Assembly: GCF_003207795.1 (NCBI RefSeq)
Contig: NZ_NIRT01000009.1
Coordinates: 1-64,000 of the forward strand
Length of the DNA: 64,000 nucleotides
DNA from: Komagataeibacter nataicola
GTDB lineage: Bacteria > Pseudomonadota > Alphaproteobacteria > Acetobacterales > Acetobacteraceae
Reading direction: 5' to 3'
Position numbers and translations under genes: made by a program. Under the pieces are notes generated by a model. The model had not been told where the DNA came from and did not search any database. It saw only the letters and a program-made list of their open reading frames with translations. Shown here piece after piece: positions 1 to 7,534 of this stretch (positions within the stretch are counted from its first letter, which is position 1; each line of letters begins with the position of its first letter).

Positions 1-219
1 GTCTCGACCTGCGTGCCCGATGATGCACCCCACACCCGCCTCACGCTGACCTATCCCGCCATCCATTCCAGCCGCCATGTGGTGTTCATGCTCGCGGGTA
101 CCGGCAAGCGCGAAGCCTTTGCAAAAGTGCGCGCGGGCGACCCGGCGGAGCCTGCCAGCCATATCACGACCGAGGGTGAACTCATCTGGCTTATGGACAA
201 GGCGGCAGCAGGACAATGA
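1..219 (+). CDS. pgl: 6-phosphogluconolactonase, C-terminal fragment (gene enters from left edge)
   Basis: The reading frame is already open at base 1 and ends at 219, so only about 72 C-terminal residues are visible. The segment TLTYPAI followed by a hydrophobic strand (HVVFMLAG) and the phrase GTGKREAF matches the end of the DevB/Pgl family, which hydrolyses 6-phosphogluconolactone to 6-phosphogluconate in the cytosolic oxidative pentose-phosphate pathway. The immediate downstream gene is rpiA, which fits a pentose-phosphate operon. The start and catalytic N-terminal part lie outside the window. The family call rests on the C-terminal motif and on context. Confidence 0.8.
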   Translation, partial: VSTCVPDDAPHTRLTLTYPAIHSSRHVVFMLAGTGKREAFAKVRAGDPAEPASHITTEGELIWLMDKAAAGQ

Positions 220-296
220 ATGTCGTGAACATCGCCACGCCTCCAGCGGGGTACGGAAAGGATACAGCCAGCCAGAAGGACAGCAGGAGCCCGGAC

Positions 297-1001
297 ATGA
301 CAGGCCAGACAAGTGACCCGCATGAGAAACAGAAACGCCTTGCCGCGATCGAGGCCGCATCCATGGTCAGGGACGGGATGGTGGTTGGCCTCGGCTCGGG
401 CACCACGTCAGCTTACATGATTGATGAACTGGGCCGCCGCTGGGCGGAAGGGCTGCGGTTTGCCGCCATTCCCACATCGGAGCATTCGGCCGAGCAGGCG
501 CGTTCGCACGGGATCAAGCTGGTGACGTTCGCCACCCACCCGCAGATCGATCTTGATATTGACGGCGCGGATGAAGTGGAGATGGGCACGCTCAACCTGA
601 TAAAGGGCCGGGGCGGGGCGCTGTTCCGTGAAAAGATCGTGGCCGCCGCCTCACGCCGTTTCGTGGTGGTGGTGGATGAAAGCAAGCTGGTGCCACGGTT
701 GGGCCACCACATGCCCGTACCGGTGGAGGTCACGACCTTCGGCTGGGAACTGACTGCCTCCCGGCTGCAGGATCTGGGTGGACGGCCCACCCTGCGGCTG
801 GACCCGCATGGCACACCCTTCAATACCGATGGCGGCAACCTGATCCTGGATTGCAATTTTGGGGAAATCGTGGATTCCGTGGGGCTGGCACGGAAAATCC
901 GCGCCATCGTGGGCGTGATTGAAAGTGGCCTGTTTATTGGCCGCACATCCGAGGTTATCGTGGCAGGCCGGGATGGCCTGAAGCACCTGATGGCCGGATA
1001 A
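297..1001 (+). CDS. rpiA: ribose-5-phosphate isomerase A
   Basis: This enzyme interconverts ribose-5-phosphate and ribulose-5-phosphate in the non-oxidative pentose-phosphate pathway. The protein shows the RpiA landmarks in order: GLGSGTTS near the N-terminus (phosphate-binding loop), DIDGADEV (catalytic Asp region), KGRGGALFREK (catalytic Lys/Glu region), DGGNLILD and a C-terminal GLF. I place the start at ATG 297 because an AGGAG lies seven bases upstream, giving 234 residues, close to the usual 220-235. An upstream in-frame ATG at 216 overlaps the pgl stop (ATGA) and would add 27 residues unlike the family. Pgl and RpiA are therefore probably co-transcribed. Confidence 0.95.
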   Translation: MTGQTSDPHEKQKRLAAIEAASMVRDGMVVGLGSGTTSAYMIDELGRRWAEGLRFAAIPTSEHSAEQARSHGIKLVTFATHPQIDLDIDGADEVEMGTLNLIKGRGGALFREKIVAAASRRFVVVVDESKLVPRLGHHMPVPVEVTTFGWELTASRLQDLGGRPTLRLDPHGTPFNTDGGNLILDCNFGEIVDSVGLARKIRAIVGVIESGLFIGRTSEVIVAGRDGLKHLMAG

Positions 1002-1035
1002 CCACGCCTTTTACGTGTGGCGGCGGAGAATAAGC

Positions 1036-1300
1036 ATGTTTGTCGGGATTGATCTGGGCATAACGGCCATCAAGGCCGTGCTGGCAGACGGCAGGCAGCA
1101 GATGCCGGCCACATCAAGCCACCCCCTGCGCATAAGGATCTCCATCCGGGGGACATGGCTGATGCCACTGATATCGGCCTGTCCGTCCAGCAACGTCGTG
1201 TGATGCTGGATGGGCTGGGGGTAATGCTGCGGCCAGGCATGTTATGGAATGATGAACGTGCCGCACCGGAATTCGCACGCAAATTTCCCGTAGCCGACAG
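1036..1300 (+). pseudogene. xylB: xylulokinase remnant (FGGY kinase, N-terminal pieces)
   Basis: A start codon with a GGAG upstream begins MFVGIDLG, the classical FGGY-kinase phosphate-1 motif, followed by ITAIKAVLADG. The similarity then jumps frame: from about 1155 another frame reads IGLSVQQRRVMLDGLGVMLR and PGMLWNDERAAPEFA, which corresponds to the xylulokinase segment usually reading IGLSGQMHG and RPAILWND. About 50 residues between the two pieces are missing and everything after residue ~100 is gone. It sits directly after rpiA, where a pentose kinase would make metabolic sense, so this looks like a deleted last gene of the pentose cluster. It is not functional. Confidence 0.75.
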
Positions 1301-1360
1301 GTATGCGGTTTTCCGCATGCCGCGGCAGGGGGCTGTCAGGAATGTCGTGTTTGGGACATG

Positions 1361-1700
1361 TTTATATTTCCTGATTACCGGATTGCGCGTGCGAAGCGTT
1401 CCCCGAAGGGGAATGTCCCCAGCCCGGACGGCCCGCGTCAGTCTGGCGTTCAGCGCCTCAATGACATTGGCGGCGTAGGTCAATTTTCGGACCTTGGCGG
1501 CAAAGGCAATCAGGGCGGATATGCACCGCCTTGCTGCGCACGATACTTTTATCACGAACCTTCACCCGCAGGGCATCGAAGAACACACCACGGAAACGGT
1601 CATTGTCCAGCACGGCGTCGGTAATGATGCGGATCGGGCCTGGTAATGCCTCCACGCCATAGATCTCAAGCAGATGGCCTTGAATCCCGCGCATGCCCAT
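1361..1700 (-). pseudogene. IS256-family transposase remnant
   Basis: On the minus strand one frame (from about 1700) reads GMRGIQGHLLEIYGVEALP and VFFDALRVKVRDKSIVRSKAV, the typical IS256-family region around the first catalytic Asp (FDALRVK). A second minus frame (about 1489 down to 1361) continues with RKLTYAANVIEALNARLTR, which corresponds to the C-terminal IYTTNAIES/ALN motif of the same family. The large centre and both ends are missing and the two pieces are in different frames. No terminal repeats were recognised. It is a decayed fragment directly downstream of the broken xylulokinase. Confidence 0.75.
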
Positions 1701-1814
1701 CCCGATCTTTCATAAAGAATTGGAATTCACATCAGGATCATGCCGTAAAGAGATCCGACCCCAAATACCTTGTGCGAGGATACGGGGACACTTCTGGTTG
1801 ATACGTTTATTCCA

Positions 1815-2018
1815 CTACATGTTGATTTTCACTGCAGGCGCATTGGCCCGTTCATGTAAACGGGTCCATTTTGACAGCGTATCAGGGTGAATATCCAGCT
1901 TTGGAGCGATCATCATCACCGCTGACCACCGCGAAGGATGGTTCTTCTCTTCCTCCAGAACCATGCGGGCTGCACGTTCACGAAATTCAGGCCGAAAACG
2001 CTTCGATTTGTTACTCAT
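1815..2018 (-). pseudogene. IS3-family OrfA, N-terminal fragment
   Basis: The 67-residue product begins MSNKSKRFRPEFRERAARMV and contains the helix-turn-helix typical of IS3-family OrfA (FRPEFRERA ... DTLSKWTRL). The leucine zipper half and all of OrfB are missing. Bases 1820-1834 (TGTTGATTTTCACTG) are identical to bases 17976-17990, the outer end of an IS21 relic in this window, so the truncation point may be an IS21 insertion or recombination scar. The fragment's upstream side has joined the truncated hipA gene on the other strand. Confidence 0.75.
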
Positions 2019-3126
2019 GAATATCTCTTACCTCACAGGTCTTGCTGTCTCCACAAAAACCGGGGCAATTCACAGCGGTCGGGGTGCAGGTCTTCCTTCC
2101 CTGTTTGAAGATAGTCTCCCGGATGGATGGGGACGCCTCCTGCTTGATCGGGAAATTGCGGCGAGAAGTATCAGCCGAACCAAAATCGGAGATATCGAAC
2201 GTCTCGCCTATGTCGGGTGCTATGGTAGCGGGGCCCTAACGTATGCCCCTGAAACAGGTAGCCTTCCGAATGAGAGCATTGATCTGGGCTGGTTCGAAGA
2301 GATCATACCGCAAGTGGTGAATGGTGCGTCCGCAGCAGATCTTTCGCGGCTCCGTGTCATGTCGGGTGGCAGTCAGGGCGCGCGGCCTAAATTTGTCGCG
2401 CAGATCAAGGATGATATGCTTTCTTTGCGCGATTACCGCCTGCCGGTCGCTTCTGGCTGGACGCAGGTATTGATCAAAGGGCGTGCATCATCTGATCCGA
2501 TCGGGACGGTGGAAGCCGAGATCGCTTACGGCATTCTCATGAAAGAAGCTGGCATCAACATTTGTCGAATGTTTCCGCTGGAAGGTAATAAAGAGCGATT
2601 TTTTGGCACTGATCGGTTCGATCGTCCGGGTGGTGGCCGCTTGCATATGTCCACGGTGGCGGGGTTGCTTGATACCGGTATGCAGCACGGTGTGGTCGAT
2701 TACGTTGATCTCATCAAGCTTGCCAAACTTATGTGTCGTCGGATTGATGTAGTTGAGGAAATTTTTAGACGCATGGTATTTAACGTGCGGGCATTAAACC
2801 GGGACGATCATGTTCGAAATCACGCGTTTCTCATGAATGCGGCTGCTGAGTGGTCGCTGGCTCCCGCCTATGATGTGTCGTTTTCCGCCGGCCCTGGTGG
2901 CGAGCATTCGATATCGATCGCTGGTGATGGGCGTCACCCGGGCAAGGTTGCCATCAATGAAGTCGCGCGGGTCGCAGGCATCAAGCCTGTTCGAAGAGAC
3001 AAGATTATTGATGCGGTCGACAGTGCGCTTTGCTTGTGGGAAGAGGTCGCTGCAAATTGTGGAGTACCTGATTTTCTGATAAGAGAAATTAACGATGAAA
3101 TGGTCATTGCCCGAGGATGGAAATGA
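2017..3126 (+). CDS. HipA-family Ser/Thr kinase, N-terminally truncated by an IS
   Basis: HipA kinases are toxins of hipBA-type modules that phosphorylate translation factors and are normally paired with a small DNA-binding HipB antitoxin. The protein shows LPSLFEDSLPDGWGRLLLDR, then SGGSQGARPK, the kinase segment VLIKGR, the catalytic loop NRDDHVRNHAFL (Asp281/Asp282, Asn286 counted from an upstream start at 1963) and LAPAYD (metal-binding Asp304). All catalytic residues look intact. The first 60-70 residues of the family (N-subdomain 1) are missing; homology begins around base 2030, right where an antisense IS3 orfA fragment ends. ATG 2017 is a plausible start, but none has a clear Shine-Dalgarno. 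No hipB is visible. It may be a nonfunctional remnant or an uncoupled kinase. Confidence 0.75.
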   Translation: MNISYLTGLAVSTKTGAIHSGRGAGLPSLFEDSLPDGWGRLLLDREIAARSISRTKIGDIERLAYVGCYGSGALTYAPETGSLPNESIDLGWFEEIIPQVVNGASAADLSRLRVMSGGSQGARPKFVAQIKDDMLSLRDYRLPVASGWTQVLIKGRASSDPIGTVEAEIAYGILMKEAGINICRMFPLEGNKERFFGTDRFDRPGGGRLHMSTVAGLLDTGMQHGVVDYVDLIKLAKLMCRRIDVVEEIFRRMVFNVRALNRDDHVRNHAFLMNAAAEWSLAPAYDVSFSAGPGGEHSISIAGDGRHPGKVAINEVARVAGIKPVRRDKIIDAVDSALCLWEEVAANCGVPDFLIREINDEMVIARGWK

Positions 3127-3259
3127 AATACCGTAAGCAGGAAATAAGAGTCCTGTAAGTATAAATCATAGGGGCAGGCATAGGTAAGCATTGTTTACGA
3201 CGGTTCATGCCGACAGTTTAGGCCCTGTTAGATCTTGAAATTCTTCCCATATTGTAGGG

Positions 3260-3682
3260 ATGGAAGAAGGAGACGGAACAGGCACTTTTACGGATGAGAC
3301 GTGGGCGCTCTGGGAACCTCTGATTGAGGCGGTTCGCCCGAGGGGCAAGACGCCACCACATGATCTGCGGCGCACGATAGCAGCGATTTTCTGGCGTCAT
3401 GAGAATGGTGCGAAGTGGCGGAGTATCCCCACTGAACTGGGGCCTTGGTGGCGGGCGGCACAACTTTTCATCCGCTGGGCGAAACTGGGTGTGTGGGAAT
3501 GCCTGCTTGAACGGGTTCAGAACCAACAGGGAGTGGCACTTGGTATGACTTTTCTGGATGGTACGAACATCAGGGCTCGTCTCAAGGAGTGGCGTGCTGT
3601 CGCAACCAAATATGAAAAAACAGCAACGTCGTTTCTCGCCGTCATCCACATCGCTGCCGCAGCAGACTGGATCAAGCCATAA
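3260..3682 (+). pseudogene. IS5-family transposase, internally deleted
   Basis: The 140-residue frame starts with a normal IS5-type N-terminus (TDETWALWEPLIEAVRPRGK, then IFWRHENGAKWRSIP and WWRAAQLFIRWA), reaches the first catalytic region (MTFLDGTNIR), and jumps directly to the C-terminal signature KEWRAVATKYEKTATSFLAV. About half of a normal transposase, including the second Asp and the Glu, has been deleted in frame. The element follows the hipA relic and precedes the sensor kinase. Terminal repeats were not identified with confidence. Confidence 0.8.
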
Positions 3683-3757
3683 CATGCCCTGGCATTGCAT
3701 GCCGATTGAAGGTTATTTTTGAGTGCTGATTGACAGATACCGCAATGGAGGAGAAAT

Positions 3758-3777
3758 CGTGATATGGTAATATCACG
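3758..3777. repeat. perfect inverted repeat upstream of sensor kinase
   Basis: CGTGATAT (3758-3765) and ATATCACG (3770-3777) are perfect complements separated by four bases. The site lies 35 bases before the kinase start at 3813 and just before its purine-rich ribosome binding region (AGAGGAG). It could be an operator for a dimeric regulator or a short hairpin in the leader. There is no T-run, so it is not a typical terminator. Confidence 0.5.
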
Positions 3778-3812
3778 AGGTTGGTAGCGTTCCAATCAGA
3801 GGAGTCAGAGAC

Positions 3813-4862
3813 ATGGAAACAGCTGCCAAAATCTATACGAGCATTATTTTTCCGGATATTCTTTCCAGAACTGATCCGCATTTATTCGACCTGCAGAAGA
3901 CCATGCTTGATGCCACACTAGATTGCATCAAGGTCCTATCTGTCGATGGCAGGCTCCTGACCATGAACCGGGCAGGTTGTCTTGCGCTGAATGTACCTCA
4001 GAATTCAGAATTCGGGATGCCGTGGCTCTCCCTGCTGCCCGAAGACGTTCATCAATGCGGCAAGGAAGCACTTCAGAAGGCCGCAAAAGGACATAGTGCA
4101 CGCTTTCATGGAAGGAGTGAATCTCCTGACGGGCTTATGTACTGGGACAACCTGCTGACCCCCCTTGTCGATGCTTCCGGCCATGTGCTCTCGATCCTGT
4201 GTGTCTCACGAGACGTGACCGAAAAAACGAAGCTGGAAAAGGAACTGGAAGAGTCGATCAATCGAGAGAAGTTGCTTTCCAACGAGATGCAGCATCGCAT
4301 CAAGAACCTTTTCTCTGTCGTGTCGGGCCTCATCTTCATTGCCGAGAAAGAAGCCGCCAGGAGCAATACGCAGGACACCGCAACACACATCCTTCGTGAG
4401 AAGTTGGGCGCTCTCTCACGGGCTTCCGATGCAGTCTTCTCGGGAATTGACAGTGAAGTCTGTGATGCGGGTCAGTCTGACCTTGAAGCGCTCGTCCGTT
4501 CGGTCTTGCGCCCCTATGGGGATCGATGCCTGATTGGTGGCGGACATGTGTCAATACCCCGCAAGATTATGACAACTTTTGCTCTCTTCCTTCATGAACT
4601 GGCAACCAACTCGGTAAAATACGGCGCACTTAGTACCGACGGTGGCGATGTTACAATCCGGTGGAAAGCAGATGGTGATATGCTTGACCTGACCTGGATC
4701 GAAACCGGCGGTCCGAAAATTTCAATCTCGCCAGAGAGAAGCGGTTTTGGTAGCGCGATGGTGGACCGTATCGTCCAGGCTGCCGGCGGCCGGATTGATA
4801 GAATATGGCGGCCGGAAGGACTCGTCGCTGATCTACATTTGCCCGTTCCAACTCAGGATTAG
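3813..4862 (+). CDS. PAS-domain sensor histidine kinase, HWE/HisKA_2 type
   Basis: The protein is a cytosolic sensor kinase of 349 residues. A PAS domain spans roughly residues 28-135 (ending VSRDVTE), then a short coiled linker, a dimerisation/phosphoacceptor segment with MQHRIKNLFSVVSGL (His161 as phosphorylated residue), and an ATPase domain with LHELATNSVKYGALS (N-box) and WIETGGP (the W-x-E element of the HWE family), ending GFGSAMVDRIV. No transmembrane segment or receiver domain is present and no response regulator lies beside it, so it is an orphan. HWE kinases with PAS domains often sense light, oxygen or redox; the cue here is unknown. The PAS lacks the flavin-binding LOV Cys motif. 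Confidence 0.85.
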   Translation: METAAKIYTSIIFPDILSRTDPHLFDLQKTMLDATLDCIKVLSVDGRLLTMNRAGCLALNVPQNSEFGMPWLSLLPEDVHQCGKEALQKAAKGHSARFHGRSESPDGLMYWDNLLTPLVDASGHVLSILCVSRDVTEKTKLEKELEESINREKLLSNEMQHRIKNLFSVVSGLIFIAEKEAARSNTQDTATHILREKLGALSRASDAVFSGIDSEVCDAGQSDLEALVRSVLRPYGDRCLIGGGHVSIPRKIMTTFALFLHELATNSVKYGALSTDGGDVTIRWKADGDMLDLTWIETGGPKISISPERSGFGSAMVDRIVQAAGGRIDRIWRPEGLVADLHLPVPTQD

Positions 4863-4910
4863 AGCGTGTCGTCAATTGGTGTATGGTCTGCATGCAGCTT
4901 GCGCTTCCAT

Positions 4911-5870
4911 TCATGATGTCATGTTTCCGTCCTGATTTTCGGGGAGAATGTGAAGGCGGCTGAGGTTAACAAGCCAGTCACAGAACAGATCAGCCTGGCT
5001 ACTACGCGGGCTGCGGGCCGTCAGCACATAGCCCCGGCGGCTTTTAAGTGGTTTCTGCCAGACTTTGACCAGAACGCCGCTTTCCAGACAGGTATCAACC
5101 AGCGGTCGCCACCCCAGGGCGATGCCTTCTCCCTGCATGGCAGACTGCAGCAGCAGCGGATAATTGCCAAAAGTGCGGAAGCGCGCCGTCTGCTGGCTAC
5201 CCCGCGCTGACGGGTCCGGGTCCATCCGGGCAAACCAGTCCGTCCATGTAAACCACAGATTCTCATGTCCATTCAGATGCAGAAGATGCGCACGTTCCAG
5301 ATCGGCCAATGTTGTGAAGGGACCATGGGCGCGCGCATAGGCGGGACTGCATACGGGGTAGACTTCTTCCTCAAACAGCGTCATGCGGTTTTCACCTGAT
5401 TTACGGCCAGACGCTTCAAACAGGATGGAAACATCCGCTGTTATCCCCAAGGAAGGCCCGGTCTGTAGCGCCTGGGTTGTCAGGATCTGGATTTTTACGC
5501 CCGGACAGATTTTTTCAAAATCTGGCAGGCGGGAGATCAGCCAGTTGGCGGCAAAACCATAATCGGTCAGCACATTCAGCACCTTGTCCCTGCTACCTGC
5601 CGTAGCCTGCTCTAGCGCGGTCCTGATGGTGGCCCGTGCTTCTGACGCTGCGGCGACCAGCGTGCGGCCCGCGTCATTCAGCGTAACTCCGCGATGCCTG
5701 CGCGTGAACAGCGGCATACCGACGACGCGTTCAATATGCCCGACCTGCTGGCTGACAGCAGGCTGGGTCATGCCCAGTTCGGCCGCAGCGGCGCTGAAAC
5801 TGCCCAGGCGGCCTGCCGCTTCGAGCACCCGCACATTGCCCATCAGATAATCAACTATGAAACTTGTCAT
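4911..5870 (-). CDS. LysR-family transcriptional regulator, probably of the choline-sulfatase operon
   Basis: The N-terminal winged helix-turn-helix is clear (GSFSAAAAELGMTQPAVSQQ, then LFTRRHRGVTLNDAG), followed by a LysR substrate-binding domain. It is transcribed away from the choline sulfatase at 5992 with about 120 bases between, the usual arrangement in which a LysR protein controls the divergent operon and itself. The sequence resembles the GcvA-like regulators found beside betC genes. I chose ATG 5870; an earlier in-frame start at 5879 adds three residues, and ATG 5834 would cut into the DNA-binding domain. The inducer is inferred to be choline sulfate or choline, not shown. Confidence 0.85.
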   Translation of the reverse strand: MTSFIVDYLMGNVRVLEAAGRLGSFSAAAAELGMTQPAVSQQVGHIERVVGMPLFTRRHRGVTLNDAGRTLVAAASEARATIRTALEQATAGSRDKVLNVLTDYGFAANWLISRLPDFEKICPGVKIQILTTQALQTGPSLGITADVSILFEASGRKSGENRMTLFEEEVYPVCSPAYARAHGPFTTLADLERAHLLHLNGHENLWFTWTDWFARMDPDPSARGSQQTARFRTFGNYPLLLQSAMQGEGIALGWRPLVDTCLESGVLVKVWQKPLKSRRGYVLTARSPRSSQADLFCDWLVNLSRLHILPENQDGNMTS

Positions 5871-5883
5871 AATTATCAATTAT
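5869..5883. promoter_or_regulatory. palindrome in the lysR-betC divergent promoter
   Basis: ATAATT (5869-5874) and AATTAT (5878-5883) form a 6-bp inverted repeat with three central bases, at the very start of the lysR gene. The stretch 5871-5991 is strongly AT-rich compared with the genes on either side and is the shared control region for lysR (minus) and betC (plus). A LysR operator, often of form T-N11-A, is expected here; this palindrome is a candidate only. Confidence 0.4.
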
Positions 5884-5991
5884 ACCACGCATAAGAACAA
5901 AGTGACATCACAAACCACACTTAATATCGCATATTAAATTAATAACACAATTCACTATCGTAATACGTTATATATCCGCGAGATAAGAGCT

Positions 5992-7524
5992 ATGCCCGTG
6001 CAGCCGCCCAATCGTCCCAATTTCCTTGTGGTCCTGGCAGATCAGCTGACGGCGGCGCTGCTTCCCGCCGTGCTGGGTGGTCGCGATCCGTCGCCCGTCA
6101 TCGCCCCCAACCTGACGGATCTGGCCAGGCAGGGGGTGGTGTTCGGTAACGCTTATACCAACAGCCCGTTATGCGGTCCGTCGCGGGCCGCGTTCATGAG
6201 TGGCCTGCTGCCCACCATAAGCGGCGTATATGACAATGCCTGCGAATGGCATGCCGGTACCCCGACATTCGGCCACCGGCTACGGCTTGCAGGGTACCGC
6301 ACCATTCTTTCGGGCAAGATGCATTTTGTTGGGCCGGACCAGTTGCACGGGTTTGAGGAGCGCCTGACAACCGATATCTACCCCGCTGATTTCAGCTGGG
6401 TGCCTGACTGGCTGCACCCTGAAATCCGGCCTGACTGGTATCATTCCATGGATTCAGTTCACCAGGCCGGTCCGGTCGTACGCAGCAACCAGATTGATTA
6501 TGATGAGGAAGTCGCCTTCGCCACCCGGCGCAAGCTGTATGATCTGGCCCGTGTGCATGACGGGCGTCCGTTTTGCATGCTGGTATCCTTCACCCACCCG
6601 CATGATCCGTTCAATATCGGGCAGGAATGGTGGGACCGGTATGCTGATGTTCCCATTCCGTCGCCCCGGGTGGATCTGGCCCCGGATCATCATCCCTCAG
6701 TCACCCGCATACGCGAGACCTGCGGCATTGCCGCCGACCCCGCAACACCACAGGCCGTCGCGCGTGCGCGGCGGGCCTATTTCGGCGCGATTTCCTATAT
6801 CGACCATCAGGTAGGACGGCTGCGTGCGGTGCTGCGGGAAACGGGGCTGGACCGCAATACGGTGATCGTATTCACCAGCGATCATGGTGAAATGCTGGGC
6901 GAGCATGGTCTGTGGTACAAGATGTCCTTTCATGAAGGGGCGTCGCGCGTGCCGCTTATATTCAGCGGCCCGGATTTTTTCCGTCCCCGTATCGTGCGTG
7001 ACGCAGTCTCGCTGGTGGATGTGGGGGAAACGCTGTGCGGCCTGGCCGGAGCGCCGCCTGCACCCCGCACTGATGGCCGCAGCCTGTCCCCCCATCTGGA
7101 TGGATCAGGCGGCCATGATGGCGTGTTTGGTGAATATTGCGGGGAAGGCACGATAGCGCCCGTAAGCATGATCCGCCGCGGGCGATGGAAGTTCATTCAT
7201 ACTCCCGGCGAACCCGATCAGCTTTTCGATCTGAGCAGTGATCCGGATGAAACCCGCAACCTGAACGGCAGCAACGCTGCGGCAGCCATACTGACGACAT
7301 TCAGCGAAGAAGCGCACAGGAAATGGGATTACGCCCGCATTACCCGTGCTGTCATCGCCAGCCAGCAACGGCGGCGACTGGTCAGTCGCGCGCTGGCGAT
7401 GGGGACCTGTACGCATTGGGACTATCAGCCCCTGCCCAATGCCCACAACGCATACATCCGCAATCACAAGCCTCTGGAAACGCTTGAGGCTGAAGCGCGC
7501 CTTTATTCCCCCGGCGCCCGGTGA
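5992..7524 (+). CDS. betC: choline-sulfatase
   Basis: This type I sulfatase hydrolyses choline-O-sulfate to choline and sulfate. The 510-residue protein has the metal site near the N-terminus (FLVVLADQL), the activation motif LCGPSRAAF with Cys61 expected to become formylglycine (C-x-P-S-R), GYRTILSGKMHFVGPDQLHG, the metal site TSDHGEMLGEHGLWYKM, and a C-terminal region (AMGTCTHWDYQPLPNAHNAY) specific to choline sulfatases rather than general arylsulfatases. Length matches the family (about 510). It has no signal peptide, so the substrate must be imported. It heads an operon with a TonB receptor and an MFS transporter. No formylglycine-generating enzyme lies nearby. No betA/betB genes are adjacent either, so sulfate or choline may be the goal rather than glycine betaine. 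Confidence 0.93.
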   Translation: MPVQPPNRPNFLVVLADQLTAALLPAVLGGRDPSPVIAPNLTDLARQGVVFGNAYTNSPLCGPSRAAFMSGLLPTISGVYDNACEWHAGTPTFGHRLRLAGYRTILSGKMHFVGPDQLHGFEERLTTDIYPADFSWVPDWLHPEIRPDWYHSMDSVHQAGPVVRSNQIDYDEEVAFATRRKLYDLARVHDGRPFCMLVSFTHPHDPFNIGQEWWDRYADVPIPSPRVDLAPDHHPSVTRIRETCGIAADPATPQAVARARRAYFGAISYIDHQVGRLRAVLRETGLDRNTVIVFTSDHGEMLGEHGLWYKMSFHEGASRVPLIFSGPDFFRPRIVRDAVSLVDVGETLCGLAGAPPAPRTDGRSLSPHLDGSGGHDGVFGEYCGEGTIAPVSMIRRGRWKFIHTPGEPDQLFDLSSDPDETRNLNGSNAAAAILTTFSEEAHRKWDYARITRAVIASQQRRRLVSRALAMGTCTHWDYQPLPNAHNAYIRNHKPLETLEAEARLYSPGAR

Positions 7525-7534
7525 GACAATCGCC

